A stretch of DNA of 8,058 nt from Fischerella sp. (GCA_026419705.1 JANZYY010000221.1:1-8058), one strand, 5' to 3'; counted from the stretch's first letter, positions 1 to 6,384 are shown. Notes: generated by a model from the sequence alone, not told the origin. Made by a program: numbers and translations.

Positions 1-159
1 ACTGTGCGATCTACACTTGCAGCGATTGTGAAAACATCTGTATTTATTTTGCATTTTCTTGCAGTCAGCCTCGCAGCAATTCTTAGACAGTGAAATTACG
101 ATGTGTAATGTATTTAATTCCTTCATGATATTGCGCCTTGAGTACTACATCCTTTATTT
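1..159. other. Leader of the binding-protein gene
   Basis: I see no gene or clear promoter here. Frame 1 is open from base 1 to a TGA at 91-93 (30 codons, hydrophobic end FILHFLAVSLAAILRQ). It could be the tail of an upstream gene, but an open frame this short is expected by chance. Confidence 0.3.
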
Positions 160-1497
160 ATGAAACTTAGATTAAAACAATCGCTACAGCGGCTGAGCTT
201 CTTACGAATCTTCGGGCTAATCTTGATTTTACTAATAAGTATGAAGTTGCTTTTTGCTTGTACTAATCAGTCAAAGGAAGTTGTGAAGCTATCTTTTGTA
301 GTGACGCAGCGTGAAGCTCAATATTGGCAGCCGTTGATCCATCAATTTAATTCTAACAATCCAAATATCCAGGTTGAACTAAAAAATGATGCTGGAAATA
401 ATCCACAAAACCCAAATTCCAGTACAGAAGTCAGAAACACATACATCTCCGACTTGGAAAGCAAATCCCCGTCATATGACCTAATTTATATGGACATTAT
501 TTGGGTTCCTGAATTTGCCCAAAAAAATTTGCTGATGGATCTTACTCAAGAATTTTCAAAAGACGAATTGAACGAGTTTATAAGTAGTGAGGTTGAATAT
601 GGAAAATATAAAAACAAACTATATCGTATTCCCTTCCGCAGCGATGTGGGTGTGCTTTACTACCGCAAAGATTTGCTAGATGAGCTAAATCAGAAGCCAC
701 CAGAAACATTTGAGGATTTAATGCAAATTTCTCGTGAAGTAAAGGAACAGAAAGGCATTCCATACGGTTATCTTTGGCAGGGAAAACCTTCGGAAGCAAT
801 GACAGCAATGTTTGTTGAGGTGCTTTACAGTTCTGGTGGCTTTTGGATTGATGAGAACAAAAATATAGGATTAGACAAACCAGAAGCAATAAAGGCGGTT
901 GAATTTTTACGTGACACAATTAAACAAGGTATTTCTCCTGAAAATCTTACAACTTACGCTTACGATGAACAATATACCCGTAGCTTATTTAGGGATAGTA
1001 AAGCCGTTTTTATGCGTAATTGGCCTAATGTCTGGCTTGAGGTTAATGGCTCAGAACTTTCTTTTCCTGGTAAGATTGGCATTAAATCTGTGGTTCACGC
1101 AGAAGGAAAGGAAAGCCGCGCCTGCAAAGGCAGCTGGGGCTTCGGAATTGCCAAAAATACAAAATATAAAAAACAAGCCTTGGCAGCGATTAGATTCTTC
1201 ACGAATGCAGCATCTCAGCAGAAGTTCACCCTAGCATATGGCTCTATGCCAAGTCGTAGAGATTTATTTTATGAGCCAAAGATTGTTGCTAAATACAGAT
1301 ACTATCCAGAACTGCTGAAGATGGTTGAAAACTCAGTTGCACGCCCACCCATTCCTGAATATGCAGAAGCATCCCGTATTTTACAAGAATATCTTAATGA
1401 GGCTCTCAACCCTGATAACAAAGATTATAAACAGATAATGGAAGAGGCAGCTTCTCAAACAGAGAAGTTACTTATAAAATCCAATCGCCAATTATAA
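160..1497 (+). CDS. ABC transporter solute-binding lipoprotein (family 1, sugar type)
   Basis: A 445-residue extracellular substrate-binding protein that would capture a solute, probably an oligosaccharide, for an ABC importer. The N-terminus has a basic stretch, a hydrophobic helix (about residues 17-33) and a lipobox LFAC with Cys34, so it should be lipid-anchored on the periplasmic side of the membrane. The rest fits the MalE-like family 1 fold and its usual length: YMDIIWVPEFA at 110-120, FRSDVGVLYYRKDLL at about 159-173 and FMRNWPNVW from 284. The ATG at 160 was chosen because it gives a complete lipoprotein signal; no good Shine-Dalgarno precedes it. No permease or ATPase gene is visible, so its transporter partners lie elsewhere or before the window. 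Its last 26 bp overlap the 3' end of the convergent kinase gene. The family call is firm; the substrate is unknown. Confidence 0.9.
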   Translation: MKLRLKQSLQRLSFLRIFGLILILLISMKLLFACTNQSKEVVKLSFVVTQREAQYWQPLIHQFNSNNPNIQVELKNDAGNNPQNPNSSTEVRNTYISDLESKSPSYDLIYMDIIWVPEFAQKNLLMDLTQEFSKDELNEFISSEVEYGKYKNKLYRIPFRSDVGVLYYRKDLLDELNQKPPETFEDLMQISREVKEQKGIPYGYLWQGKPSEAMTAMFVEVLYSSGGFWIDENKNIGLDKPEAIKAVEFLRDTIKQGISPENLTTYAYDEQYTRSLFRDSKAVFMRNWPNVWLEVNGSELSFPGKIGIKSVVHAEGKESRACKGSWGFGIAKNTKYKKQALAAIRFFTNAASQQKFTLAYGSMPSRRDLFYEPKIVAKYRYYPELLKMVENSVARPPIPEYAEASRILQEYLNEALNPDNKDYKQIMEEAASQTEKLLIKSNRQL

Positions 1498-3622
1498 AAT
1501 TACACCATTTTCTTGTCTTGACAATGCCATCGGCACTAGCCACAGCCAACTGCTTCTCATCTTCGGGATTGAAGGCGATCGCTACTAAACTATTATTGTT
1601 ATTGTCCGGCAAGTCTTTAATCAAACGACCGTTGTTGTTCCAAATTTTTATCGTGCTGTCAACATTAGCTGTGACGATATACTTCCTACTGTTTGAACTG
1701 AAGGCAAAAGCTACTACCCGATCGTGTTCTAAAGGTTTAGGTGTATTCTGCTTTTCCCATTCCCACAACTTTGCTTTTTGGTCCGAACCAAGCAGGAGCA
1801 GATATTTTCCGTCAGGACTAAAGTTGATAGCTACTGGGTAAGCTTTGAGATTTACTTGCTTGATGAGTTGGAAGGTAGTTGTGTCCCGAACTTGTGCATT
1901 GCCGTTAGCATCAGCTGTTGCTAGATATTTGCTATCTTTTGAACTGAAGGCAACAGCTACTACATTATTTAGTGGCATAGTTTTATCGGCTTGCCACTCC
2001 CATATCTGTGCTTTGTTGTTCAGTCCAACTATGGCTAGATACTTTCCATCTAGACTGAAGCTAACAGCCCTTACGTATTCATCGTATTGTTGAAGCTTAA
2101 TTTCTTGAAAGTTGTTTGTATCCCATACTCGCACAGAACCACCAGCAGTGGCTGTAGCTAGATAGTTGCCTTCAGGGCTGAAGGCAAGAGTAACTACATA
2201 ATTTGTATGCTCCAACAAGTTTAAAGGGCTGATGCTACCTTTGGCATCCATCTTCCACAAGCGTACGTTACCATCCAAACTGGCTGTGGCGATTTTTTCT
2301 CCATTTGGGCTGAATTTAAGGGCTACTACACCATCTTGATGAGATCCACAACCAACTGGCTTATTGTTGCTGGTTGGTTCTAAGACTCTGACTGTATTGT
2401 CCAAACTTGCTGTGGCTATGTACCTACCATCAGGGCTGAAAGCCATTTCACTCACATCTAAGGCTCGTGAATCACAGATTGTGCGTGGCTGTGGCCATAT
2501 CAATACACCCAGCAATAGGATGACGATCAACCCAACGATAATACGCGAGCGAGATTGAGGAATGAGTCGGGGAGACGGTCGAAGCACTAGTGGATTGGGA
2601 GAAGGCTGGAGAGGTGGTGGAGGCAAAGTCTCGGTTTGGCTATTTTGCTGATGTAAAGAGCAACCAATTTCTTCTAACCGTTGCAAAATGGTTTGTGTAT
2701 TGGCTGGTCGATTTTCTACAGATGGAGCCATTAATACGTCTATAAAATCTGCCAATGGCTCTGAAATCCGCGGCGCTTTTTCTCGCCAAATCAACTGATT
2801 TGTTCGCGGGTTTTGATCAAAGTAATTGGGAGTGGGGTGATGACCTATTAGTAAATAAACAAAGGTGCGTCCTAAAGCAAAGAAATCAGATTGTGGAACG
2901 GCCCTACCTTCAATTTGTTCTTGAGGAGTGTAAATATATGATTCAACTCTTGTCACACCTCCCTGTCGATTAACCACTGTCTCTGTAACTTCTCTGGCTG
3001 TACCAAAATCAATCAGCACAAGTTTTCCATCAAATTTTCGCATGATGTTCGAGGGTTTAATATCTCGATGAAAAAAGTTGTTTTGATGCACATAATCCAG
3101 GATTTCAACGATTTCTTTCAGCCAATCGAGTGCTAGCTGTTCAGAAATTTTTCCATTCCGCCTCACCCAATCTTCCAAATTATCCCCTTCAATTTTTTCC
3201 ATCACCAAACACTGCAATTGTTGACCATCCTTCAACCGCCAGGGGAAACTATCATTTAGCTCTGCTTTGGGAATTCCTGGATGCCTCAAATTAGTCAATA
3301 TCTCTGCTTCTTGCTTAAACAGTTTGGTGTATTTCTCGTGGTCATTCTTCTTGAGAACCTTTAGGACTTTCGGCTGAGAGGATGTTATCTTTGCAGTCGG
3401 TTTTTTGAAAAGTGCAGCTACACGAGCAAGAACTGGGAAAACAGGCTGAGTTTGTATAGCTGCTTCAAATACATCAAAATAGGGTGAACGGCCGAGGTCG
3501 CGTAGAGGTTTAACTAGTCGATATTGACCCTGAATTAGCAAGTTATTACCGCAGGCTTGGCACTTGTAAAAGTTGTTGGGGTTATGGCGATTTCGACATT
3601 TGGGGTTGATACAGTAGCTCAT
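1472..3622 (-). CDS. Membrane Ser/Thr protein kinase with N-terminal Cys4 motif and C-terminal WD40 repeats
   Basis: A 716-residue Hanks-type kinase that would phosphorylate Ser/Thr residues of unknown partners. In order: a zinc-ribbon-like motif with Cys4, Cys9, Cys21 and Cys24; a kinase domain at about 34-320 with Lys88 (VLKVLK), Glu105, HRDIKPSN (Asp187, Asn192), DFG at 205-207 and TPQEQ at 232-236; a Pro-rich linker (334-355); one membrane helix (361-376) preceded by Arg residues; then about eight degenerate WD40 repeats marked by FSPDGKYLA-type strands. The Gly-rich loop is poor (LGRSPYFDVF), and about 30 residues are inserted before Lys88. Because basic residues precede the helix, the kinase should be cytoplasmic and the propeller periplasmic (inference). 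ATG at 3622 begins the typical MSYCINPKC motif; its ribosome site is weak. A decayed NB-ARC gene lies just upstream. The last eight residues are encoded in the overlap with the convergent binding-protein gene, and the final repeat is atypical. Confidence 0.92.
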   Translation of the reverse strand: MSYCINPKCRNRHNPNNFYKCQACGNNLLIQGQYRLVKPLRDLGRSPYFDVFEAAIQTQPVFPVLARVAALFKKPTAKITSSQPKVLKVLKKNDHEKYTKLFKQEAEILTNLRHPGIPKAELNDSFPWRLKDGQQLQCLVMEKIEGDNLEDWVRRNGKISEQLALDWLKEIVEILDYVHQNNFFHRDIKPSNIMRKFDGKLVLIDFGTAREVTETVVNRQGGVTRVESYIYTPQEQIEGRAVPQSDFFALGRTFVYLLIGHHPTPNYFDQNPRTNQLIWREKAPRISEPLADFIDVLMAPSVENRPANTQTILQRLEEIGCSLHQQNSQTETLPPPPLQPSPNPLVLRPSPRLIPQSRSRIIVGLIVILLLGVLIWPQPRTICDSRALDVSEMAFSPDGRYIATASLDNTVRVLEPTSNNKPVGCGSHQDGVVALKFSPNGEKIATASLDGNVRLWKMDAKGSISPLNLLEHTNYVVTLAFSPEGNYLATATAGGSVRVWDTNNFQEIKLQQYDEYVRAVSFSLDGKYLAIVGLNNKAQIWEWQADKTMPLNNVVAVAFSSKDSKYLATADANGNAQVRDTTTFQLIKQVNLKAYPVAINFSPDGKYLLLLGSDQKAKLWEWEKQNTPKPLEHDRVVAFAFSSNSRKYIVTANVDSTIKIWNNNGRLIKDLPDNNNNSLVAIAFNPEDEKQLAVASADGIVKTRKWCNFIIGDWIL

Positions 3623-3624
3623 AC

Positions 3625-4345
3625 TTTTACGCCATCATGATTGAGAAAGGGCTAAATGTTTGGTCTTTTCACTGCTTCAATTACTTATTCCCTAAGTTTT
3701 TCTAACATATTTGATAACAACAGGTTGTCGTGTGAACAGTATTGCACTTTCTTCTGTACTTTCAATGAGCGATCGCCGTTTTAAGGAATGCAATTAGATA
3801 CTTGTAACAAGATATCCTCTGCCAATTGTGACGGTGAAATAGACTGTGAATACTTTGCTAAGACATGTATAATCCTTTTTTATAAGTCTGACAGACAGTG
3901 AAACTGTTGAGCTAAAATTTCTTGAAAAATCTCAGAAAGAATATTGTATTTTGGATTAAAAATTCAGCTACGCTTCCTCTAAACACATCTTTTATAGTCG
4001 TATAAACTATTTTTAATGCTAAGGGATTTACTCTATACATTTGAATGAGTCCTTGCCCTTCTCCTGCTTTATATATCAATTTCACCTAAAGAAGTTAGTA
4101 ATAATGAACGAACAGGTAGACTGTTACCTTCTAATCAAGCAATTTCTTGTGGTTCCTCTCGACTGGTAAGTATTACGCAACTTTGCATAACATCGCCTTC
4201 TTCTGCCACTCGCTTTAGTGTCCAAAATTGTATCAGTTCATCTCATTTCATTAAACAGCGACGCTGAGGATCGAGCTAGAAACCTAAACATTCGGTCAAG
4301 GCAATAACCAATGTGCACTTCAATCTAGGATGGAGACTAGATTCG
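3625..4345 (-). pseudogene. Decayed NB-ARC (STAND NTPase) domain gene, WD40-associated type
   Basis: No intact gene, but reading the minus strand across shifting frames recovers the order of motifs of cyanobacterial NB-ARC/WD40 proteins. First frame (about 4341-4080): KCTLVIALTE (Walker B-like), SCVILTSREEPQEIA, LEGNSLPVRSLLLTSLGE, with stops at 4278-4276, 4245-4243, 4137-4135 and 4071-4069. Second frame (about 4079-3940): LIQMYRVNPLALKIVYTTI, then FRGSVAEFL. Back in the first frame (about 3942-3784): EILAQQFHCLSDL, a stop at 3882-3880, then SPSQLAEDILLQVS. Third frame (about 3785-3696): LKRRSLIESTEESAILFTRQ, then PVVIKYV. First frame again (3699-3625): VIEAVKRPNI, with stops. The P-loop and the WD40 part are not found. 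At least four frame changes and several stops show long decay. The family call rests on recalled consensus, not on a search. Confidence 0.72.
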
Positions 4346-4748
4346 GTATTATTACCAGAGAAGAAACCGTGTTGTGATTACTACTCAGAAAAGCAAGGCT
4401 GATAACAGATTTATAGTGAAGGTTTTATGAAATAATTTATGGACACTTACTGTTGTAACTAAACAAACACAGCCAGTTAGGGTAATAATACAAATAACAA
4501 CGATGCTAACTAGTATAAATATATTTCACTAAGCTGTTCCACATCTAATTTGCATAACTTTGGCAGGCAAGATGCCCTACCCCACAAGAGATTGAGAAAA
4601 TACAATTGTGCAATTTAAATGTGCTTTAGCTTAGTAATCATATACTTCAATTGAATGAGCGATCGCGCTAATGACCATCCTCAAGCACTGTTGCAGGGAC
4701 AGAAAAGGTGGTTAACACTGGTTGGTGTCTTGGCAAGCTGAAGCATAA
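4346..4748. other. Gene-free spacer
   Basis: I see no supportable gene here. It holds an interspersed-type repeat at 4562-4588, a HIP1 octamer at 4659-4666, and an 8-bp inverted repeat (4708-4715 with 4749-4756) that reaches into the 3' end of the DUF2993 gene. The part next to 4345 may hold further unrecognisable remains of the NB-ARC pseudogene, but I find no P-loop (GxxGxGKT) in any minus frame. Confidence 0.5.
4562..4588. repeat. Putative Nostoc-type short interspersed repeat
   Basis: GGCAGGCAAGATGCCCTACC and the following CCACAAGA resemble a short filler repeat that I recall as common between genes in Nostoc-type genomes (GGCAAGATGCCCACCCCACAAGA form). There is only one copy in this window, so the call rests on memory of the family. 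Confidence 0.45.
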
Positions 4749-4756
4749 TTAACCAC
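4708..4756. repeat. 8-bp inverted repeat at the DUF2993 gene end
   Basis: GTGGTTAA (4708-4715) and TTAACCAC (4749-4756) are perfect complements separated by 33 bp. The right arm contains the stop codon of the DUF2993 gene. No T-run follows on the minus strand, so it is not a standard intrinsic terminator. It may protect the mRNA end or be chance. Confidence 0.3.
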
Positions 4757-5543
4757 TACGAGGTATGCGCTCAATCTCCGCATAACCACTGAAAATTAAT
4801 CGTTTTCCCTCAGTTTCCAAACGATTAAGTCGCATTTTTACGCCATCTAGGTCAAAGCGATCCAAATCGACCATATTATCCAAAATTTCCACTAATGCCA
4901 GACTCAAAGTTCCAGACACTTCCCGCTGCACTTCTGGCACTTGATCGAATTCAATCTCTGGATTTGTAAAAGAAATACGCCGTCGCCTTTTAACAGCTAC
5001 AGCTAGAGTCATTTGCAAAGGCACGAGTTCACCGTTGTTTAAATCAGCCTTTGCGAACATCCGCAGACGATTTTCTGGCAATAGCTCTACTTGTACTTCG
5101 GTAAACGAGATTGGTTTACCACCAGATAACGCTGTCAAAGCAGGTAAAGATATGTTCACCAGCCGCTTTCTGACTAGTTCTGCCTTAAAAGCCTCGTTGA
5201 TGCCTGCTTCTGACAATACAACTTGAGCGATCGCTTGTGTAGGTTGCTTCAGACGCAACTTGCCACTTAGAACCGAACCAAAATCAATAGCAACAGCATC
5301 CGTTTCTATAAAAATTTCCTCAGCAGCAAAATCTCTACGGATAACCAAACCACGGCCTTTCATCTTGAAGCTGTCGATACTGCCTTGCAGGAGTTTGCTG
5401 GAAGGGTAGCAGCGGACAAAGACTTCTAATGACTCGCTTTTGGTGAACAGATGGCGAATCGTTTGGGTAGCAACGGTGTTCAACATCCGCTCTCCCCAGT
5501 CTGTGTGTTTAGGATCTGTCAAACCAGTAAGTCCGCCTAACAT
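4749..5543 (-). CDS. DUF2993 (LmeA-like) family protein
   Basis: A 264-residue protein of the DUF2993 family, which includes mycobacterial LmeA and many cyanobacterial proteins, and is thought to bind phospholipid or act at the envelope. The biochemical role in cyanobacteria is not settled. Visible family features include TDWGERMLNTVATQTIRHLF near the N-terminus, VFVRCYPSSKLLQGSIDSFK, repeated beta-rich segments such as DAVAIDFGSVLSGKLRLKQP, and a conserved end (LDRFDLDGVKMRLNRLETE, then IFSGYAEIERIP). There is no signal peptide or membrane helix, so this copy is probably cytoplasmic or peripheral. The frame stays open further upstream, and a TTG at 5585 would add 14 residues. I chose the ATG at 5543 because homologues as I recall them begin at the M(L/F)GGLTGLTDP motif; neither start has a strong Shine-Dalgarno. 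It stands alone on this strand. Confidence 0.85.
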   Translation of the reverse strand: MLGGLTGLTDPKHTDWGERMLNTVATQTIRHLFTKSESLEVFVRCYPSSKLLQGSIDSFKMKGRGLVIRRDFAAEEIFIETDAVAIDFGSVLSGKLRLKQPTQAIAQVVLSEAGINEAFKAELVRKRLVNISLPALTALSGGKPISFTEVQVELLPENRLRMFAKADLNNGELVPLQMTLAVAVKRRRRISFTNPEIEFDQVPEVQREVSGTLSLALVEILDNMVDLDRFDLDGVKMRLNRLETEGKRLIFSGYAEIERIPRSG

Positions 5544-5732
5544 TTGCGTTGAGGTCTCTAGAAGTTCTTCGTATTTTTGTAACAAATTGTGAAGAAACCA
5601 GCAAGTGTCTGGCGATTGATTGTGTCGGCGATCGGGTGTGGAATGTTTGTTCTCCAGATAGTTGACGGGCTTGGGCTATCATAATTCTTCTAATCCTAAA
5701 ATTTCTACTTGCTGTTTAATTGCTGACTAATA

Positions 5733-5749
5733 GGGGGGTAGCACCCCTC
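5733..5749. repeat. GC-rich hairpin
   Basis: GGGGGGT-AGC-ACCCCTC folds into a 7-bp stem (one G-U pair) with a 3-base loop in otherwise AT-rich DNA. No T-run follows on either strand, so it is not an obvious terminator. It may be part of a small palindromic repeat. Confidence 0.45.
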
Positions 5750-5770
5750 ATTTAAGCAGAAATTGGTTTT

Positions 5771-5792
5771 TACAGAGGCAATCGCCTCTGTA
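5771..5792. repeat. Perfect palindrome, Nostoc-type intergenic repeat
   Basis: TACAGAGGC (5771-5779), loop AATC, GCCTCTGTA (5784-5792): a perfect 9-bp stem. ACAGAGGCGAT-type palindromes are, as I recall, dispersed between genes in Nostoc-type genomes. Only one copy is present here. Confidence 0.55.
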
Positions 5793-5871
5793 CATCTTTC
5801 AGAGTGACGCAAAACCCTTGGGCTGAGGAATCAGACCTAAAAGGGAGAGTAGAGTTTTTTGCACATAAGGA

Positions 5872-5900
5872 TTGACTTAAATTTTGTTTAGACCTATAAT
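5872..5900 (+). promoter_or_regulatory. Near-consensus sigma70-type promoter
   Basis: TTGACT at 5872-5877 (5 of 6 to TTGACA), then exactly 17 bp, then TATAAT at 5895-5900 (6 of 6). Transcription would start near 5907, giving a leader of about 78 nt before the ATG at 5985. This is the best promoter in the window and suggests strong, vegetative (SigA-type) expression of the short unit that follows. Confidence 0.75.
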
Positions 5901-5984
5901 TTGCTTTTAGTTGTGCAATCAAGCATAAATTCTGTTGGCTGTCGACTCATAATTCTTTCGCAACTTAATTAGGAGAAAAATTAA

Positions 5985-6110
5985 ATGGAGGCTTCGGGTA
6001 GTAGTAGCCAGGAGGCGGCTGCTATAAAGACTATGGTGTCAGATGAATACCCTTACCCAGAACCTGCCGATGCTGAGTTGGTAATCATTTTGATGAATCT
6101 ACCCTTTTAG
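5985..6110 (+). CDS. Unrecognised 41-residue acidic peptide
   Basis: A 41-codon ORF (ATG 5985, TAG 6108-6110) with a Shine-Dalgarno AGGAG at 5971-5975, 9 bases before the start, about 78 nt downstream of a near-consensus promoter. The peptide begins MEASGSSSQEAAAIK, has an acidic Pro/Tyr-rich centre (DEYPYPEPADAE) and ends in a hydrophobic tail (LVIILMNLPF). It has seven acidic residues and one Lys, no Cys, no signal peptide and no Gly-Gly leader cleavage site. I do not recognise it. It may be a small regulatory or membrane-associated peptide, a modified-peptide precursor, or an upstream ORF that controls the next one. Part of its coding sequence (6002-6024) forms a hairpin, so the RNA itself may matter. 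Evidence for translation is only the start context. Confidence 0.5.
   Translation: MEASGSSSQEAAAIKTMVSDEYPYPEPADAELVIILMNLPF
6002..6024 (+). other. Hairpin with AGGAGGC loop inside the 41-codon ORF
   Basis: TAGTAGCC (6002-6009) pairs with GGCTGCTA (6017-6024), 8 bp including one G-U pair. The 7-base loop AGGAGGC is a Shine-Dalgarno-like sequence with no start codon at a suitable distance (next ATG 17 bases on). Confidence 0.4.
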
Positions 6111-6124
6111 ACTCGTATAGAGTC
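6110..6124 (+). other. Hairpin at the stop of the 41-codon ORF
   Basis: GACTC (6110-6114), loop GTATA, GAGTC (6120-6124): a perfect 5-bp stem starting at the last base of the stop codon. It overlaps by two bases the left arm of one of the alternative stems just downstream, so it may compete with it. Confidence 0.35.
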
Positions 6125-6183
6125 CTTTGGTTCATCTCTGGTTGCCACTTGGTAAGGCAACTGCAAAGGAAGGAGATGAACTA
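6123..6183 (+). promoter_or_regulatory. Mutually exclusive hairpins over a ribosome binding site
   Basis: A central stem GTTGCC (6141-6146)/GGCAAC (6156-6161) can be enclosed in two incompatible ways. Form A pairs GTTCATCTC (6130-6138) with GAGATGAAC (6173-6181), which buries GAG of the Shine-Dalgarno and ends beside the ATG at 6183. Form B pairs TCCTTTG (6123-6129) with CAAAGGA (6164-6170) and leaves AGGAG (6171-6175) free. The two outer stems cross, so they cannot nest together. This is the layout of a translational on/off switch for the 25-codon ORF. All pairings are seen in the sequence; the function is inferred. Confidence 0.45.
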
Positions 6184-6260
6184 TGAAAAGTTTGTTTTCA
6201 GAGTTTATATTTATTGGCTATTTTGTTGAACAAGTAAAGTCACATATCATTTGTGATTAA
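6183..6260 (+). CDS. Unrecognised 25-residue hydrophobic peptide
   Basis: A 25-codon ORF (ATG 6183, TAA 6258-6260) with a strong Shine-Dalgarno AAGGAAGGAG ending 7 bases before the start. The peptide begins MKSLFSEFIFIGYFVEQ and ends VKSHIICD. Residues 4-14 are mostly hydrophobic or aromatic, and one Cys lies near the end. It follows the 41-codon ORF by 72 bp in the same transcript and precedes the terminator at 6385. I do not recognise it. Candidates are a small membrane peptide, a type I toxin-like peptide, or a leader peptide; none is shown. An overlapping ATG at 6176 in another frame gives only 17 codons and sits too close to the Shine-Dalgarno. The ribosome site lies within alternative hairpins, which suggests controlled translation. 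Confidence 0.4.
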   Translation: MKSLFSEFIFIGYFVEQVKSHIICD

Positions 6261-6358
6261 TTACACTAGCTGTAATAACCTTAGGCTTTAGAGTACGTGA
6301 GAGATTCTGCCTGATAGGCACTCTCTAGGTGTTACATCTAGCCGAAATCCTCGTGTAA
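6260..6358 (+). other. Structured 3' region of the short transcript
   Basis: Several stems follow one another without an ORF: ATTACA/TGTAAT (6260-6265/6271-6276); GAGAG/CTCTC (6299-6303/6321-6325) stacked on TGCCT/AGGCA (6308-6312/6316-6320) with a 4-base bulge; TAGGTG/CATCTA (6326-6331/6335-6340, one G-U pair); and an alternative TTACAT/GTGTAA (6332-6337/6353-6358, one G-U pair) that excludes the previous one. This may be a structured 3' UTR or the body of a small RNA. No known RNA family is recognised. Confidence 0.4.
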
Positions 6359-6384
6359 TCTATTTAGTCGCAACTGAAGCAAAA

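Larger units (their letters stand above)
5586..5870. other. Gene-free spacer between divergent units
   Basis: This stretch lies between the start of the DUF2993 gene (minus strand) and the strong plus-strand promoter at 5872. It holds two small palindromes (5733-5749 and 5771-5792). I see no convincing promoter for the DUF2993 gene and no gene. Confidence 0.5.

Noticed and set aside
1..93. Open frame from base 1 to TGA at 91-93 as the tail of an upstream gene
   Set aside because: Thirty codons without a stop is expected by chance, and the peptide matches nothing I recognise.
578..1234. Open frames of about 110 codons on both strands inside the binding-protein gene
   Set aside because: They are fully contained in a well-supported gene, with no recognisable domains and no start context.
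1518..2973. Several plus-strand open frames of 60-110 codons opposite the kinase gene
   Set aside because: They lie antisense to the WD40 and kinase coding region, have repetitive, biased composition (recurrent FELKA/PSGLK pieces mirrored from FSPDGK repeats) and no ribosome sites.
4385..4533. Minus-strand hydrophobic open frame of about 48 codons with a membrane-like stretch (IVVICIITLTGCVCLV)
   Set aside because: It has no ATG, GTG or TTG with a ribosome site, and it sits in decayed AT-rich spacer.
5500..5682. Minus-strand ORF from ATG 5682 (MIAQARQLSGEQ...)
   Set aside because: It overlaps the start of the DUF2993 gene in another frame, lacks a Shine-Dalgarno and shows no family resemblance.
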